NCBI GenBank assembly: GCA_039090855.1
Contig: CM077013.1
Location: 136,235,240 to 136,299,239, forward strand
From: Macrothele yani
Lineage: Eukaryota > Arthropoda > Arachnida > Araneae > Macrothelidae
Reading direction: 5' to 3'
Length of the DNA: 64,000 bases
Under the pieces are notes generated by a model. That model was not told where the DNA came from, searched no databases, and was given only the letters and a program-made list of their open reading frames with translations. Of this stretch, positions 32,300 to 43,749 are shown piece by piece. The number at the start of each line of letters is the position of its first letter. Within the stretch, counting starts at the first letter, position 1. A program made the translations under genes and the position numbers.

Positions 32300-34350
32300 A
32301 CGATGTACAATTTTGCCGGTAGAGGGCGTAAATGCAGATGATGTCGAATTCAAAAATACCTTTTATACCACATATTTGCTTCTAAACCTCCGATTGAAAT
32401 TTTTTTATCTTTCGATTCCATTTATGTCGAAGAGTATTTTAGATATAGTTACTTTTTCAGAATTGCACACAGATTTTCCGCTAGGGGGCGTAAACGTAAA
32501 TTACGATCTTCCCGATAACTCTTCTTCTAAAACTCCAATTTGAAAATTTTTTTCTTCAGCGGATATATCGCCTGATGGAAAAACTTTTGCATAAAATTTC
32601 AAATTTTTGGTAAAGAATACTTTGGCCACCAGGGGGCGTAAGTGTTAATTTTTGCTTCTGGTGTATTTGCCATAAAATCGGAGCATCTAAAATTTCCTGA
32701 ACTGATGCCACTCACATCGATAAACCTTTTCGGAATATTTTCTTCTTAAAATACTGCACAGTTTCTCCGCCAGGAGGCGTAGATGTACATCTTTTTTTTT
32801 GTCAATATCTCTACTTCTAGGAGTCCGATTTGAAAAATTCCTTTTTTGTTGGATTGTGTTTTCCGTGTGATATGTTTTTCATAAAATTTCAAAATTTTCA
32901 AGTAATTCCTAGACTTTCCGCTAGGGGGCGTAGCGGTAAAGTGCGTTTCCCCCTATATCTCTGCTTCTAATCTCCGATTTAAAAAATTCTTTCTTCACCG
33001 GATACAGCTCCTGATGGAAAATCGTTTCCACATAATTTCTAATTTTTGTAAAAAATATAGTTTGGCCACCAGGGGGTGTAAATCTTATTATCCGCTTCTG
33101 CTGTATTTGCAGCAAAATAAGGGCTTCTAAATTCACGATTGAGAAAAACGTCGTTTGTAGACCGATTCTACTCATGTCGACAAACCTTTTAGAAACATTT
33201 TCTTTTTAAAAGAATGCATGGTTTCTACGCCAGGAGGTGTACATGATGTACATGTTATTTTTGTCAATATCTCTACTTCTAGGAGTCCGATTTGAGAAAT
33301 TCCTTCTTTGTTGGATAGTGTTTTCAGTGTGACATGTTTTTCATATAATTTCAAAATTTTTAAGTAATTCATAGACTTTCCGCTAAAGGGCGTAAAGGTA
33401 AATTGCTTTCTCCCTGTATCTCTGCTTCTCAATCTCCGATTTGAAAAATTCTTTCTGCACCTGATGCAGTTTCGGATGGGAAATCCTTTGCACAAAATTT
33501 CTAATTTTTGTAAAAAATGGTTTGGCCACCAGGTGGCGTAAGTCTTAATTTCCGCTTCATATGTACTTGCAGCAAAATATGAGCTTCTAAAACTCGATTG
33601 AAAAAAAGTAGTTTGTTGACTGATACTACTCATGTCGACAGACCTTTTAGGAACATTTTCTCCTTGAAATAGTGCATGGTTTCTTCGCCAGGGGGCGTAG
33701 ATGCATATAATATTTTTGTCAATATCTCTACTTCTAGGAGTCCGATTTGAATAATTCCTTCTTTGTTGGATAGTGCTTTCGATGCGAAATGTTTTTCCTA
33801 TAAATTCAAAATTTTCAAGTAAATCATAGACTTTCCGCTAGGGGGCACAAAGGTAAAGTGCGTTTTCTGCGTTATTTCTACTTCTAAAACTTCGTTTTGA
33901 AAAATTCTTCCTGTATCGCATACAAGACCTGATGGAAAATATTTTTTACATAATTTCTCATGTTTGGTAAAGAATGGTTTGGCCACCAGCGGGCATAAGT
34001 GTTAATTTCTGCTTCTGATGCATTTGTAGGAAAATCTGGGCTCCTGAAAACTCGACAAATTTTATTTTTTCTTGGACCGATACCTCTCCTATTGAAAAAC
34101 CTCTTGAGAATACTTTCTTCCTAAAATAATACATGGTTTTCCCACCAGGGGACGCAAAGTCGCGTCTTATTTTTGCCGATATCTCTGTTTCTGATTTGAA
34201 AAATTATTTCCGTGTTGGAGAGCCTTTCCGGTGCGAAATGTTTCTCATATAGATTCATGTTTTTCTTAACGCACAAGTCTGCAACTAGAGGGCGTAAGCT
34301 CACGAATCCGTTTACAGCAATATCTGAGGGATTAAAAACCCGATTGAAAA
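32300..34350 (+). repeat. About 150-bp satellite, 14 monomers in trimers, CTCF-like core
   Basis: Monomer landmarks start at about 32315, 32477, 32622, 32766, 32917, 33062, 33227, 33379, 33522, 33684, 33835, 33979, 34140 and 34281 (spacing 141-165). Three monomer types alternate: CCGCTAGGGGGCG, TGGCCACCAGGGGGCG, and CGCCAGGAGGCG. The trimer period is about 457 bp: TCTAGGAGTCCGATTTGA recurs at about 32816, 33278 and 33733. Other shared words are ATCTCTRCTTCTA and TCCGATTTGAAAAATTC. Minus-strand frames over the array are periodic artefacts. It lies wholly in the second visible elongase intron. Confidence 0.92.
32622..33998 (+). promoter_or_regulatory. CTCF-consensus-like motifs in the satellite monomers
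   Basis: TGGCCACCAGGGGGCGTAA at 32622-32640 matches 17 of 19 positions of the known animal CTCF motif by eye. Near copies: 33062 (..GGGGGTGTAA), 33522 (..GGTGGCGTAA), 33979 (..GCGGGCATAA). The CCGCTAGGGGGCG type at 32477, 32917 and 33835 also fits the CTCF core. All have the same orientation. Binding is inferred, not shown. Confidence 0.5.
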
Positions 34351-35239
34351 ACTTGTTTCTTCCGTTAGATACTATTATTTTCCATACCGGTTCCATTGAC
34401 TTTGAATAGCTTTGATAAATTTAATTTGCATCAGAACGGATTAAAAAGACGTGCTTATTACACCCGATAATTCGGTGTCATCTTTCCTGTTGTTTGTTTG
34501 TTTGTTTGTGGGTGCACATGAATATTCTACTACCATGTGCGAGTTCTAGGGCTCTAGTTGCCCATACCTTACTTCAGGACACTGCTTCCACAAACAAGGA
34601 CCAGATACTTACCAGACAACACACGACGTCAGGGCACAGATTGGATGAATGCTCAGTGGACAGCTCTTCTGACAATTCTACCACCTGGACGGCCATCTCT
34701 GCAGCATGAGCATTCGGTTAAGCAATTACTTTTCTGTTTCTTTTCATACGCGATCATCTAAACAAATTCACTTGCGCTGATTTTGTTTCCATCTAACCGG
34801 GATGACACTTTAAGGCTTCAATATCAACAGAGCGTCACATTCAACGTGAAAGAAATAATCATTAACAGGCAGATTAAGCTCTCCAAAGTACTTAGGACAA
34901 TCTCGCAATCTAGAAGACTTGTAACGAGAGAGAGAGGGCTCATAAAATCAATCGTAATCATCGCTCTTATCTGTATCATTATTATACGTCATTCAACTTC
35001 TGGCCTCAAATCAGGCTGCCACAAAAACATTCAGCGAGAGAAAACATGCAGCGTTAGAATCAGAAAATGCTTAAGGAGAATGAACCAAAATTTACATATG
35101 ATAACAAGAATAAAAGAAGAAAGAGTATGCGTTACATTCTTTTTATCTAATGTCTAATATAAAGAGTATTCGACTAGATAGTAAAAACAAATCTGTCATA
35201 TTTTGCAACGCACGCTACTTAGAAACATTACATGTGGTT
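34351..35239. other. Unassigned intronic spacer
   Basis: A 124-codon + frame at 34783-35157 has no recognisable motif. Nothing else seen. Confidence 0.4.
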
Positions 35240-35492
35240 TACAACGTACCTTAGCTCATGGGAATGCAGCATCGTTCCCAAAAATGTCTTCCACCGACAT
35301 CCAAACGCACTAAAACGCGACGCTGCATATTATCAAAGGTCCTCGCATCATGTCCTCGTCAATGGTCTGGATTGCCGCAGTGGTGTTGCTTTCTAAGTCT
35401 TCTAACGTGCGAGGGTTACTGCTGTAAGCACGACACTTCAAATATCCCCATAAGGAAAAATCAGGAGGAGTCAAATAGGGCGATCACAGTCC
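35240..35492 (-). pseudogene. Transposase C-terminal fragment (Tc1/mariner-related)
   Basis: Minus-strand open stretch SPYLTPPDFSLWGYLKCRAY, then SSNPRTLEDLES..., AIQTIDEDMMR. The PPDFSLWGYLK motif holds the third catalytic Asp of transposases of the group also seen at 16983. Later residues are in other frames. No ends were identified; isolated fragment. Confidence 0.7.
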
Positions 35493-36413
35493 TTTGGCAA
35501 CCACTCGGTCATCGCAGAAGGAGGAAATTTTACTCATGCTCACACGCTATGTTACATTTATAGACTTTGTTATCCAATAACCTTTCACATTAAACACCCG
35601 CCCAGCAGTGGTATACACAGCCATTCTGAACTACATTGAACACAGTAAAACACGAAATTACCTATGGAAGGAATTGACGTGTCGGGTCATCTGGTGGGGT
35701 GATTCACAATGAGTAATCGCCTTATCAGGAAAATCACCTTCGTGCATATCTCAGGGATCAAGGTCACTTGTAAACCAAATGTCGTGTTTCTATGTAGAAT
35801 GGGAAGAAAACAACAGTTGGCTCTTTGGGAGGGACTACATAGTGAAATACCCTGTACTTGCCTTTATTATTCTCTTTGTGTGAAAGAATCTCTTACATAC
35901 GTATCTTTATTATGCTCATCTATTTAGCTAAACCAATATGCGTGCCTTTATTCAACGTTTTCCTATTAACTAATTTTTTTATACAAGCGCTCGTATTATG
36001 CTCTTTCTTTCAGCTAATTTCTTTCCTTACGGCTCTTTACTGTGATCTTCCTTTAACTAGTTTCTTATTTACATGTATTTATCTATCTCTTGCTTTTAGC
36101 TAATATACAGTACATATTATACATTGGTTTTGTTCTGTTCTTCATTTAAATCAATCTCTTATATACATGATTTTGTTCTGTTACTACCCTTTACCTAATC
36201 CGTTACCTATGGATCTTAGATAATCAATTTTAAGTGTTTTCACTTTGCTCTTCATTTCAGCTAAGCCCTAATAAAATATAATGTCTTTTATAAGTATTCT
36301 CATTTTGCTCTTCGTTTTAGCTAAGCCCTAAGAAAAATGTGCTTATTCGTCTCCCTCTTATTTGCTAATATCTTATATGGGAAGCATCATATTTCCCTTC
36401 TGTTCAGCTAATA
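35493..36413. other. Unassigned, then degenerate TTAGCTAA-type repeats
   Basis: From about 35860 to 36410, words such as TTTAGCTAA and TGCTCTTCRTTTYAGCTAAG recur irregularly every 40-70 bp. The same style resumes at 37510-37720, so the Tc1-like element at 36414 was inserted into this simple-sequence region. Confidence 0.5.
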
Positions 36414-37508
36414 CACTATCTACCAAAAAGTAATTGGACACCTGCGATAGCAAAGGAAAACAAAGTTTATTCACCTTCAATAGTTGATGAAGCCTCCACC
36501 AGCGGTGATTACAGCGGCGACCCGCCGGGGCATACTCTCAACCAGGCGTTATACGACGGCTAGCGGTATTTTCTTCCACTCGGCTTGGAGAAGACAGGTC
36601 AGTTCCTTCACCGATTTCGGAAGGTGGGTGCACCCCTTAAGTCGACGCTCCAACTCGTCCCAGAGGTGCTGGATAGGGTTAAGGTCCGCTCTGCGCAGCC
36701 CAGTCCATTCGATTAACCTCATTGTCACCATACTAAGCCATGGTGGACCTCGCAACATGACAGGTGGCATTGTCATCCTGAAAGTAACATGGGTCCACCA
36801 CGTAAAACGGCCACAACGTAGGAAGCGCATGGTCATCCAAAATGGTGCAGTAGGTCTCGGCGTTCAGTCTACCAGGAATTGCGACCAAGGGTCCCGTACC
36901 ATACCAACAGAAACATCCCCATAGCATAATTTCACCGCCGCCGAACTTCGCAGTTGGCACAATAAATTCCGGCAGGTGGAGTTCTCCAAGCAGACGCCAA
37001 ACCCATACCCTGCCATCCGAACGGTAGGGGTGAACCTTGATTCGTCGCTCCATAGAACCTGTTTCCATTGTTCAACGGTCCACTGTCGACGTTCTTTGCA
37101 CCACGTTAGCCGAGCAGCGCTATTAGATTTGGTGATCAAAGGCTTATGGGCGGCAGGACGTCCATGATATCCAAGCAGATGGGCTTCCTTACGGATGGTA
37201 TTCATCAAAAGAACACTCCCGGATACCTGTTGAAACTCCTCGCGGATGTTGCCCATCGATTTGGTGCAGTTCTTCCGAATTTCTCTGGCCAGCACCCGTC
37301 GTTCTCTAACTCTCATTTTTGTGGGTCTGTCGGGTCGGGGCACATTCCGACAGTCACCTCAGAGAGCCCCGAACTGCGTGGCATCTTGCATGCGACTGGT
37401 TGCGTTGTTATTTCCCACACGGTATTTAACGGCGGCGGCCGTGACGTGTATCAGGACCGCAGATATCGTCGATTGCAGGGGTGTCCAATTACTTGTTGGT
37501 AGATAGTG
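36414..37508 (-). mobile_element. Tc1-like element, same family as 53206, degenerate
   Basis: Terminal repeats CACTATCTACCAAMAAGTAA then TTGGACACC at both ends, with TA at 36412-36413 and 37509-37510. It is about 125 bp shorter than its relative at 53206; the DNA-binding N-terminus is deleted. The minus strand reads [31 protein letters not shown] (first Asp), a frame break, [29 protein letters not shown] (second Asp). In a third frame comes [16 protein letters not shown], where the usual Glu is Gln. Confidence 0.92.
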
Positions 37509-37933
37509 TATCTTACACGCGTATATTCAATTTACTCTTGGCTTTCGTTCGTCTCTTATCAGCATGCCATTATTCTCTCTCTTTCTTTTACCTAATATTT
37601 CGTATGTGGCCTCACTCTGTTCTTTTTTTATTCTTCTCTAATATCTTACTCATGTCTATTATTATTTACATTATTATAATTAATATTTTATATTTTTATG
37701 CAAATGTATCAATATGATGTGTTTTATTTATTTATACACTAACTTGTTTGTATTGTCTGTGTGTGGGTTTTACTGAAACTCGTGATTTTGTCCAGTATTC
37801 ACAGTGAAAAGCCAAAAATGGCATGATCATACGTAAGGATGTATTTTATTCATCCGTTTGAGCTATTGTATTTTACATTTGAAAGAGTTGAATGAATAAA
37901 ATGTAACTAAACTTCTTTTTTGTTCTTCAACAG
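37509..37933. other. End of elongase intron
   Basis: Low-complexity T-rich sequence (37510-37720), then unassigned. It ends with the acceptor TTGTTCTTCAACAG at 37920-37933. Confidence 0.5.
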
Positions 37934-38284
37934 CTCCAATTCCTGTTTGTCTCCTTCTATATGGTATTTATGTGGTTCATCGGATGCGCCTCTGCGAAAG
38001 CTACTCTATTTTTCGCTTTATCTATATCAATCCTATTTCTCGTCTTGTTTATAAATTTTTACAGGACAAATTACACAAGTCCCGAACAAAGTACAGAACA
38101 AAAAATGTCGGAGGCTATCTGCAACGGAAACTCCAGCTCCGTTCTAAACGGAACAACAGAACCTAAGCATAGCAAGACCAACGGAGATTCACTACAAAAC
38201 GGAGGATCAGCAAATGCACATGACTGCAATGGAAACTCACATCAAAACGGAGGGCATAAAGAAAGCTCTAAAAAGGAAGTGTAG
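37934..38284 (+). CDS. ELOVL: ELOVL fatty acid elongase, last coding exon
   Basis: Begins in phase 0 after the acceptor CAACAG and encodes LQFLFVSFYMVFMWFIGC, a second hydrophobic segment (TLFFALSISILFLVLFINFY), then the conserved FYRTNYTS-type exit from the last membrane span. The cytosolic tail is polar and Asn/Gly-rich, with repeated NGN, NGT, NGD and QNGG words, and ends ESSKKEV with stop TAG at 38282-38284. KKEV fits the KKxx dilysine ER-retrieval signal, as expected for an ER elongase. The tail (about 65 residues after the last span) is long for the family. Confidence 0.92.
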   Translation, partial: LQFLFVSFYMVFMWFIGCASAKATLFFALSISILFLVLFINFYRTNYTSPEQSTEQKMSEAICNGNSSSVLNGTTEPKHSKTNGDSLQNGGSANAHDCNGNSHQNGGHKESSKKEV

Positions 38285-38508
38285 TGCACAATTCGCTCTT
38301 TGAGTTCTTCCATAAACTTTCTGAATAAGACTTGTTAGTCATTTTTCCCGGTACCGAAGGTTTACCGTGCTGTCTCGCTGTACTAAGATCAGATAGGAAC
38401 TTCTCGGAAATATTGAATGGAAATCCTTTGAACAATGTAATTAATAACTAAAATTGTGTATATAGTTTTGCATTTTTATATTTCCAAAAACTGTGTGTAC
38501 TGTTTTTG

Positions 38509-38514
38509 AATAAA
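38509..38514 (+). terminator. ELOVL: Polyadenylation signal AATAAA for the elongase
   Basis: AATAAA occurs 225 bp after the stop codon in T-rich sequence with no closer candidate of equal quality. The implied 3' UTR is about 250 nt. Confidence 0.7.
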
Positions 38515-39070
38515 TATTTTTATATGCTATAAACTTACGATGATCTGTGGCTGTTTTCAGCTTTCTTTTATTTTGGAGTACAAATTGGAATTTCTGATAT
38601 GTCTCACAATGTATATTGTACTCATACTGTTTTGATAGCGGATGCTTTGATACAAAGAAATAGAACAGCGCTAAAATGAACAAAACATACCTTCAGTGTT
38701 AAAAATAACTTCGTTTAAATAAGCATAAAAAATGCTTGAAGATATTAATTGCGGAAAATGTGGTGAATTATTCAAGATAAAAAGGAATAAAAAGAGTTCA
38801 CCCAGTGAAAGTTCACATTCTATAGACTGTCCTTAGTCATTTACTGATCACCAAAAACACAGTTACTTCTTGAAAAGGAAGGGAAAAAGTGAAGAACTAA
38901 GCACATAATTTCAATAAGCTAAATTCCATCGTTTCAGGAAAATAGAACAAAAAACAAACTTCTAGTGCAATGCACAAGCATACATGTTTCCAGAATGCGA
39001 ACTTCACACACATCTGCGCAGCTTTTCGTGGAGAGAGAATTGCTGTTTCTATCCAAGCGCGAGAGAGCTA
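38515..39070. other. Downstream flank of the elongase gene
   Basis: 38536-38600 (GATGATCTGTGGCTGTTTTC ... ACAAATTGGAATT) resembles the 83-bp tandem repeats at 40735-41015. The rest is unassigned. Confidence 0.5.
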
Positions 39071-40603
39071 CACTGGCATGCAAAAATTAAGGACGAGACA
39101 GTTTTTCGAATGTAACGTCTTGCAGAAGTGCTCCACATCGACTCAAATAATACCATAAGATCCCCAAGATGTAAGAATATGGGACAAGTGAGAAAAACGG
39201 CCCAAACAAGAAATCCAAAGGACACAAAGGCACTTTATTGAAAAGGTAGCTTCGAGCACAACTGGACAGAAACGTCCATATGACAGGCGGCTGCCAAGAA
39301 AAATCCAGTCTTTAGTAGGGGATATGATCACCCCCTGACTGCATTGCAAGGTTTACAAAGTCTGTCCATGCTGAGGACGAGGTTGTCAAGGAGCTGTTGA
39401 GGCATCGCGGCCCATTCCCCTTGTAGCGCCAATCGCAGCTGCGGAATAGTTGCTGGCGGCTGGTGACGTGCTGCCAAGCGTCTCCCGAGAAGGTCCCACA
39501 CGTGTTTGATTGGATTTAGGTCCGTGGACCTTGCGGGCCAATCCATGCGTTGGATATCTTCACTCTCCAAAAGCTCTCGACAGCCACTGTACGATGAGGT
39601 GTAGCGTTGTCGTCCATTAAAAGAGGAACTCAGGACCCACAGCACCTCTAAACAGACGCACGTGAGGCAGGAGAACCTCGGTACAACAGCGGACACCAGT
39701 GACTGAACCTCCTTGGAAGATGTGGAGGTCAGTACGGCTACCAAGCATAATACCGCTCCAAACGAGAACTCCGCCACCTCCCTTTCGATGATGTTGGATG
39801 TGTGATTGCGTGTTCCCTGCTCTCTCCAAATGTGTATACGTCCAGAATCGCTCGTCAGGCTAAATCGGCTCTCATCCGTAAAGAGAACTCGACCCCATTG
39901 CTGATGTGTCCAGTTCTTGTGTTCCTGGCATCACAGAAACCGCCGTCTCCGATGAGCAGACATTAATGGCACACACACCGTACTGGTCGTCGTGCAAATA
40001 GACCACCTTCGTGCAGCCTTCTGGCCACGGTAAAACGCGATAACGGACGTCCAGTTGTCTGTTGCATGTGCCTTGCTATTTCTCCCGTTGTCGGCCGTCT
40101 GTCTCTTCTCGCCTGAAGGACAATATATCGGTCGTCCGCCGCCATGGTTGCTCGTGGACGACCACTTCTAAACTCTTGGACAGCTGTTCCTGTCGTTTGA
40201 AATGCTCTCCAAGCACGTGAAACGATGCTGTGAGCGATCCCGAACTCCTCGGCCACACTAGTCACACTTCGACCTTCTTCCAACTTCCCAATGACGCGAC
40301 CTCGGGTAAAGTCCTCCAGATGTCGTCTACTGGATTGCCTGTTGGCCATATCACACGGTGGCAGCAACTCGACGTTGTTCAAACCGATGTACACCGTGCA
40401 ATAGCTTTCACCGAATTTCTGAGCGTACGACGCCCGTGTGCTTTATACCCTTATGACACCCCCCTACGTCACATGCTGCACATATGCGCATGCCTACCGG
40501 ACCGGACCCTAGTCTATCTCCGGAGTGTTCTTTCGGTCCGTTCTGCCTGCTCGTTCCGTAATGCTAATTTCTCCTCTTCGCTCTTAATTTTTGCACACCA
40601 GTG
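39071..40603 (-). mobile_element. Tc1-like element with full ends, broken transposase
   Basis: Ends: CACTGGCATGCAAAAATTAA on the left and the related CACTGGTGTGCAAAAATTAA from the right on the other strand, flanked by TA (39069-39070, 40604-40605). About 1.5 kb. The minus-strand transposase is split over several frames: 40394-39963 (DNA-binding part), then pieces at 39829-39617 (GGGGVLVWSGIMLGSRTDL) and 39777-39328 (RMDWPARSTDLNPIKHVWDL). Confidence 0.93.
39340..40394 (-). pseudogene. Tc1-like transposase, multiply disrupted
   Basis: 143 codons intact at 40394-39963: RRHLEDFTRGRVIGKLEEGR, VTSVAEEFGIAHSIVSRAWR (first HTH), RYIVLQARRDRRPTTGEIAR and FTVARRLHEGGLFARRPVR. Stops and shifts follow. 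The first Asp region near 39860 is eroded, and the third catalytic position reads DLNPIKHVW (Glu to Lys). The N-terminal 18 residues before MANRQSSRR are probably not native; the Met at about 40350 is the better start. Confidence 0.82.
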
Positions 40604-40734
40604 TAGTTGCACCGGAGCTCTCTTTCTTGACTTACACAGGAAATAATGTTCATATTTAAGTTTTTCTTTCTTTTTGGAAGTCTGTCAGAGCATAAGCAGT
40701 GGTTTTACGCTAACAATTCCACATTTTTAGATAC

Positions 40735-41015
40735 TTATCGAACTAAAATATTCATGATCTGTTGATGTTTTCAATTTTCCTTTATTTTCGAGTATAAATT
40801 GGAATTGTTTAGATATTCACATCGAATTAGAATATTCATGATCTGTTGATGCTTTCAATTTTGTTTTATTTTCGAGTATGAAATCTAATTGTTTAGATAT
40901 TTACATCAAACTAGAATATCAATGATCTGTGGATGCTTTCAATTTTGTTTCATTTTCGAGTACAAATTGGAATTCCACATTTTTAGATACCCACACCGAA
41001 CTAGAATATCCATGT
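40735..41015. repeat. 83-bp tandem repeat, about 3 copies
   Basis: ATGATCTGTTGATG.TTTCAATTTT...TTTCGAGTA.AAATTGGAATT...AGATA..CACA.C.AA.TAGAATAT recurs at about 40753, 40837 and 40920. A related single copy is at 38536, on the other side of the Tc1-like element. Confidence 0.8.
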
Positions 41016-43410
41016 GCAACTCTTCATCTATGCCAGCTGAAAAATTAGAAATTTAGAATCTGAAATCAAAGCAGCAACTCTAAAATGAACTTTGTGCATT
41101 ACTTTAAAAATTCAAAAAAAAAAAAAACACACAAAAAAAAACAGTTTTTGGCGTAAACCTTTGATTAAATTTTTTCAATCCAAATGCAAAAAAGCAAAAA
41201 TTTGAAATATTCAATTTCTGAAAATGTTCCGCTCCTTGAAGAGAGGAAAGGAATCAAACATTTTCCTGATTAAACTGTTCACATTTTATTTTTGTTACGT
41301 TTGAACAGGATTTGATTAAACACTAAACAAGAATTAATAAAAATATTGTCAAATTGTTTCGCTTTTGAATATAAAACAGCAAATAAAAAAATTGCTTGCT
41401 AACATTATTCCACCTTCCGATGGAAAACAGACTAAATCAAAAAACTTAACACGAAAACAAAAGGAAGAATAAAACACAGTTCAATTTTTCCGCTTTTCAA
41501 ATAAAGGGCACGAATGTGAGAAATAAACTTATCATCTTTGTTTGTTTGTGCACACTAAAAGCGGGCTTAACAATGATTTTTCTGTCACGCTAATGACTAT
41601 TTCAGTTCAGCGAAGTAACAGTGACTTTAAACTTTAGCAAAATCCCCTTTGACGATAGGGATGACGGAGAAGTAAAGAAGGAACGGAGAGTCATCGTCTT
41701 CAGTGTTGCATTCAGAGGGTTTTTCCGGGGTGGCAATTACAAATTTTGAGGGGGCTGAAACTTTTTGGCTGATTATTATATACATATAATCACAATTTTG
41801 TTATTTATAATATATATATATATAAAACTTTTAAATAGAGTATAAAAATTTTCTTTTGCTCGTATATCGCGTATGCAAATTCCAAGTAAACTACACATAC
41901 AAGTGATTAAAAATGTAAAAATGTTATATCTTTGCTAATAGCAATACGCCACGAATTTCACCACGGGGGTGGTGTAAAATATTGAAGATGCTGGTAAGAC
42001 AACTCTGTGCTGGAGAAAATCCACCCTCCCCTAAAACTTTAGGAGTGGTAAAAATGTCCTCCCCTTACTACAAGCCTGTTTCTGATTATTAAGGAATCAT
42101 TAATGTGTTACCTGAAAACGTATAGTGTAAACCATTCCTCTGCCCTTTGGTTTCAGCACCTTTTGATTAGCACATAGTAGTAACAAAAACAAAAACGAAC
42201 TAACCATTTGGATGGAAGTTTGAGATGTCCCGTTTTTTTTTTTTGTTTTTTTTTTTTGGTCACAGAGGGTAAACCACCCTCCACCAGGAAGAAAAAACTG
42301 CTTATGGGAACAATTTCTAATATTTGCTCTTGTGAAAAATTGGATAGCAAATATTTTCTTGTATTGGAAGCTCTAAGGTCACGTTAGCTACACTGAAGCT
42401 TAACCGTATACATGGAAAGTTCCAGAAGACAAAGAAAGCTGAATGCCAGCTTCCAAAATGTGATGTATTGCAGTGCAAACAGATTTACTTAATTTGTGGA
42501 ATCAGGTTTTTATTGCGGAAGTAGTCCGAGCTGTTAGTGATTAAAAATTTGCCACTTCAGCTAGGACAGTTTAATGTTTTTTTGAAGGATGAGAGAAATT
42601 TAAGATTGAAGTTTATGTGGGTGATTTTTTTATTGTTATAATTAATTAAAAAACTCATTAAGTTTTTAAATTAATTTCTCCAAATATTCAGCTATAAACG
42701 AAAACAAGTGGACTAAATATAAAGGGAGATCGTCCAAAAACCTACGGGTGGGGAGGGGGCGTTCATGTATTTTCGGGGGTCTAAGCCCCCCGGAAAGATG
42801 CCTGAATACATCACTGATCGTCTTACTGATAAAAGTCCGAAAATCGCCGTTTGTGATGAACTCGATGCATGCAATGCTCTTGCTCAGTGATATAGAAATA
42901 GCTTTGGGCGGCACTAGGGTGCTATTTTTCTAGGCTTGCAGCGCTAAGATGCTATTATTTAGGTTTGCCGATCTGCCACTTTTAGTGCTTAGATGGAAAG
43001 AAAATACGTGCAAAAGAATTTTGCTTTGGTGAAATAAAAAGACCGACAACTATGTTCTGTATGCAAGCATACTAGCAGTGGCATGCCGTAAACGTTATGT
43101 GTAATCATGAAAAAATAAAAAAAAAAAGAAAAGAAAAACATACTCATTTGTATTGTAATTCAATCCTACGAATTTTTTCTCTTTCGATTTTTCCGTTACT
43201 TTATCTTAAAATATAGGCTTCGACGTCAAAATCTTCAGTAGAACCTTTTGAATTGTTATTAAATTTTTCTAGATAATACGTCTTGTCTTCGCGTATATTG
43301 CGTGAATAGGTTTTTATTTGCGCAATTTAATGTCACAACGTATTAATTCCCTCAAGCATTTATCGAAATCAAGTTCGCGCGAAGCTTTTAACAATTTGCA
43401 CATTACAAGA
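41016..43410. other. Unassigned AT-rich region
   Basis: A-runs near 41110-41140, T-runs near 42230-42260, and a G/C-rich patch GGGTGGGGAGGGGGCG near 42750. No motif-bearing reading frame or repeat family of this window was recognised in 2.4 kb. Confidence 0.45.
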
Positions 43411-43749
43411 AACCAATCTATATAAAACTTTGTTTATTGGTGTAAAGATATATTTAAAAACGAAATACAAGGAAAAAATTGTATCTCCCGAGTTTTCACT
43501 CTCCAACCGTGAGCCTTTCTCAAGGACTACAAACGTTACTAACAGTTCTGGCGAGCATGTGCAGAACTGTTAGTAACGTTTATAACCAACAGTTCTGCAC
43601 AGTACTCGCCAGAACTGTTAGTAACGTTCGTAGTCCTTGAGAAAGCCTCCCAGTTGGAGAGTGAAAGCTCGGGAGATAAATGTCTTTCCTTGTATTTCGT
43701 TTTTAAATATGTCTTCACATCAATAAACGGAGTTTTATACAGATTGGTT
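43411..43749. repeat. Foldback element with about 140-bp arms and internal subrepeats
   Basis: Left arm from 43411 (AACCAATCTATATAAAACTT) and right arm ending 43749 (its near complement) match for about 140 bp, including AACGAAATACAAGGAAA and CTCAAGGACTAC. The centre holds ACGTTACTAACAGTTCTG words in both orientations. A degenerate half-like copy is near 55745-55830. Confidence 0.88.

Noticed and set aside
33172..33633. 153-codon minus-strand frame in the satellite
   Set aside because: The protein repeats with the satellite period (TTFF, TPPGG.T, FLQK) and neighbouring monomers give broken versions; no selection for a frame is evident.
34783..35157. 124-codon + frame
   Set aside because: No recognisable domain, composition like its surroundings, inside an intron next to repeats.
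42666..42933. Overlapping 82-codon (-) and 61-codon (+) frames
   Set aside because: Short, mutually antisense, no motif; a G/C-rich patch lengthens frames on both strands.
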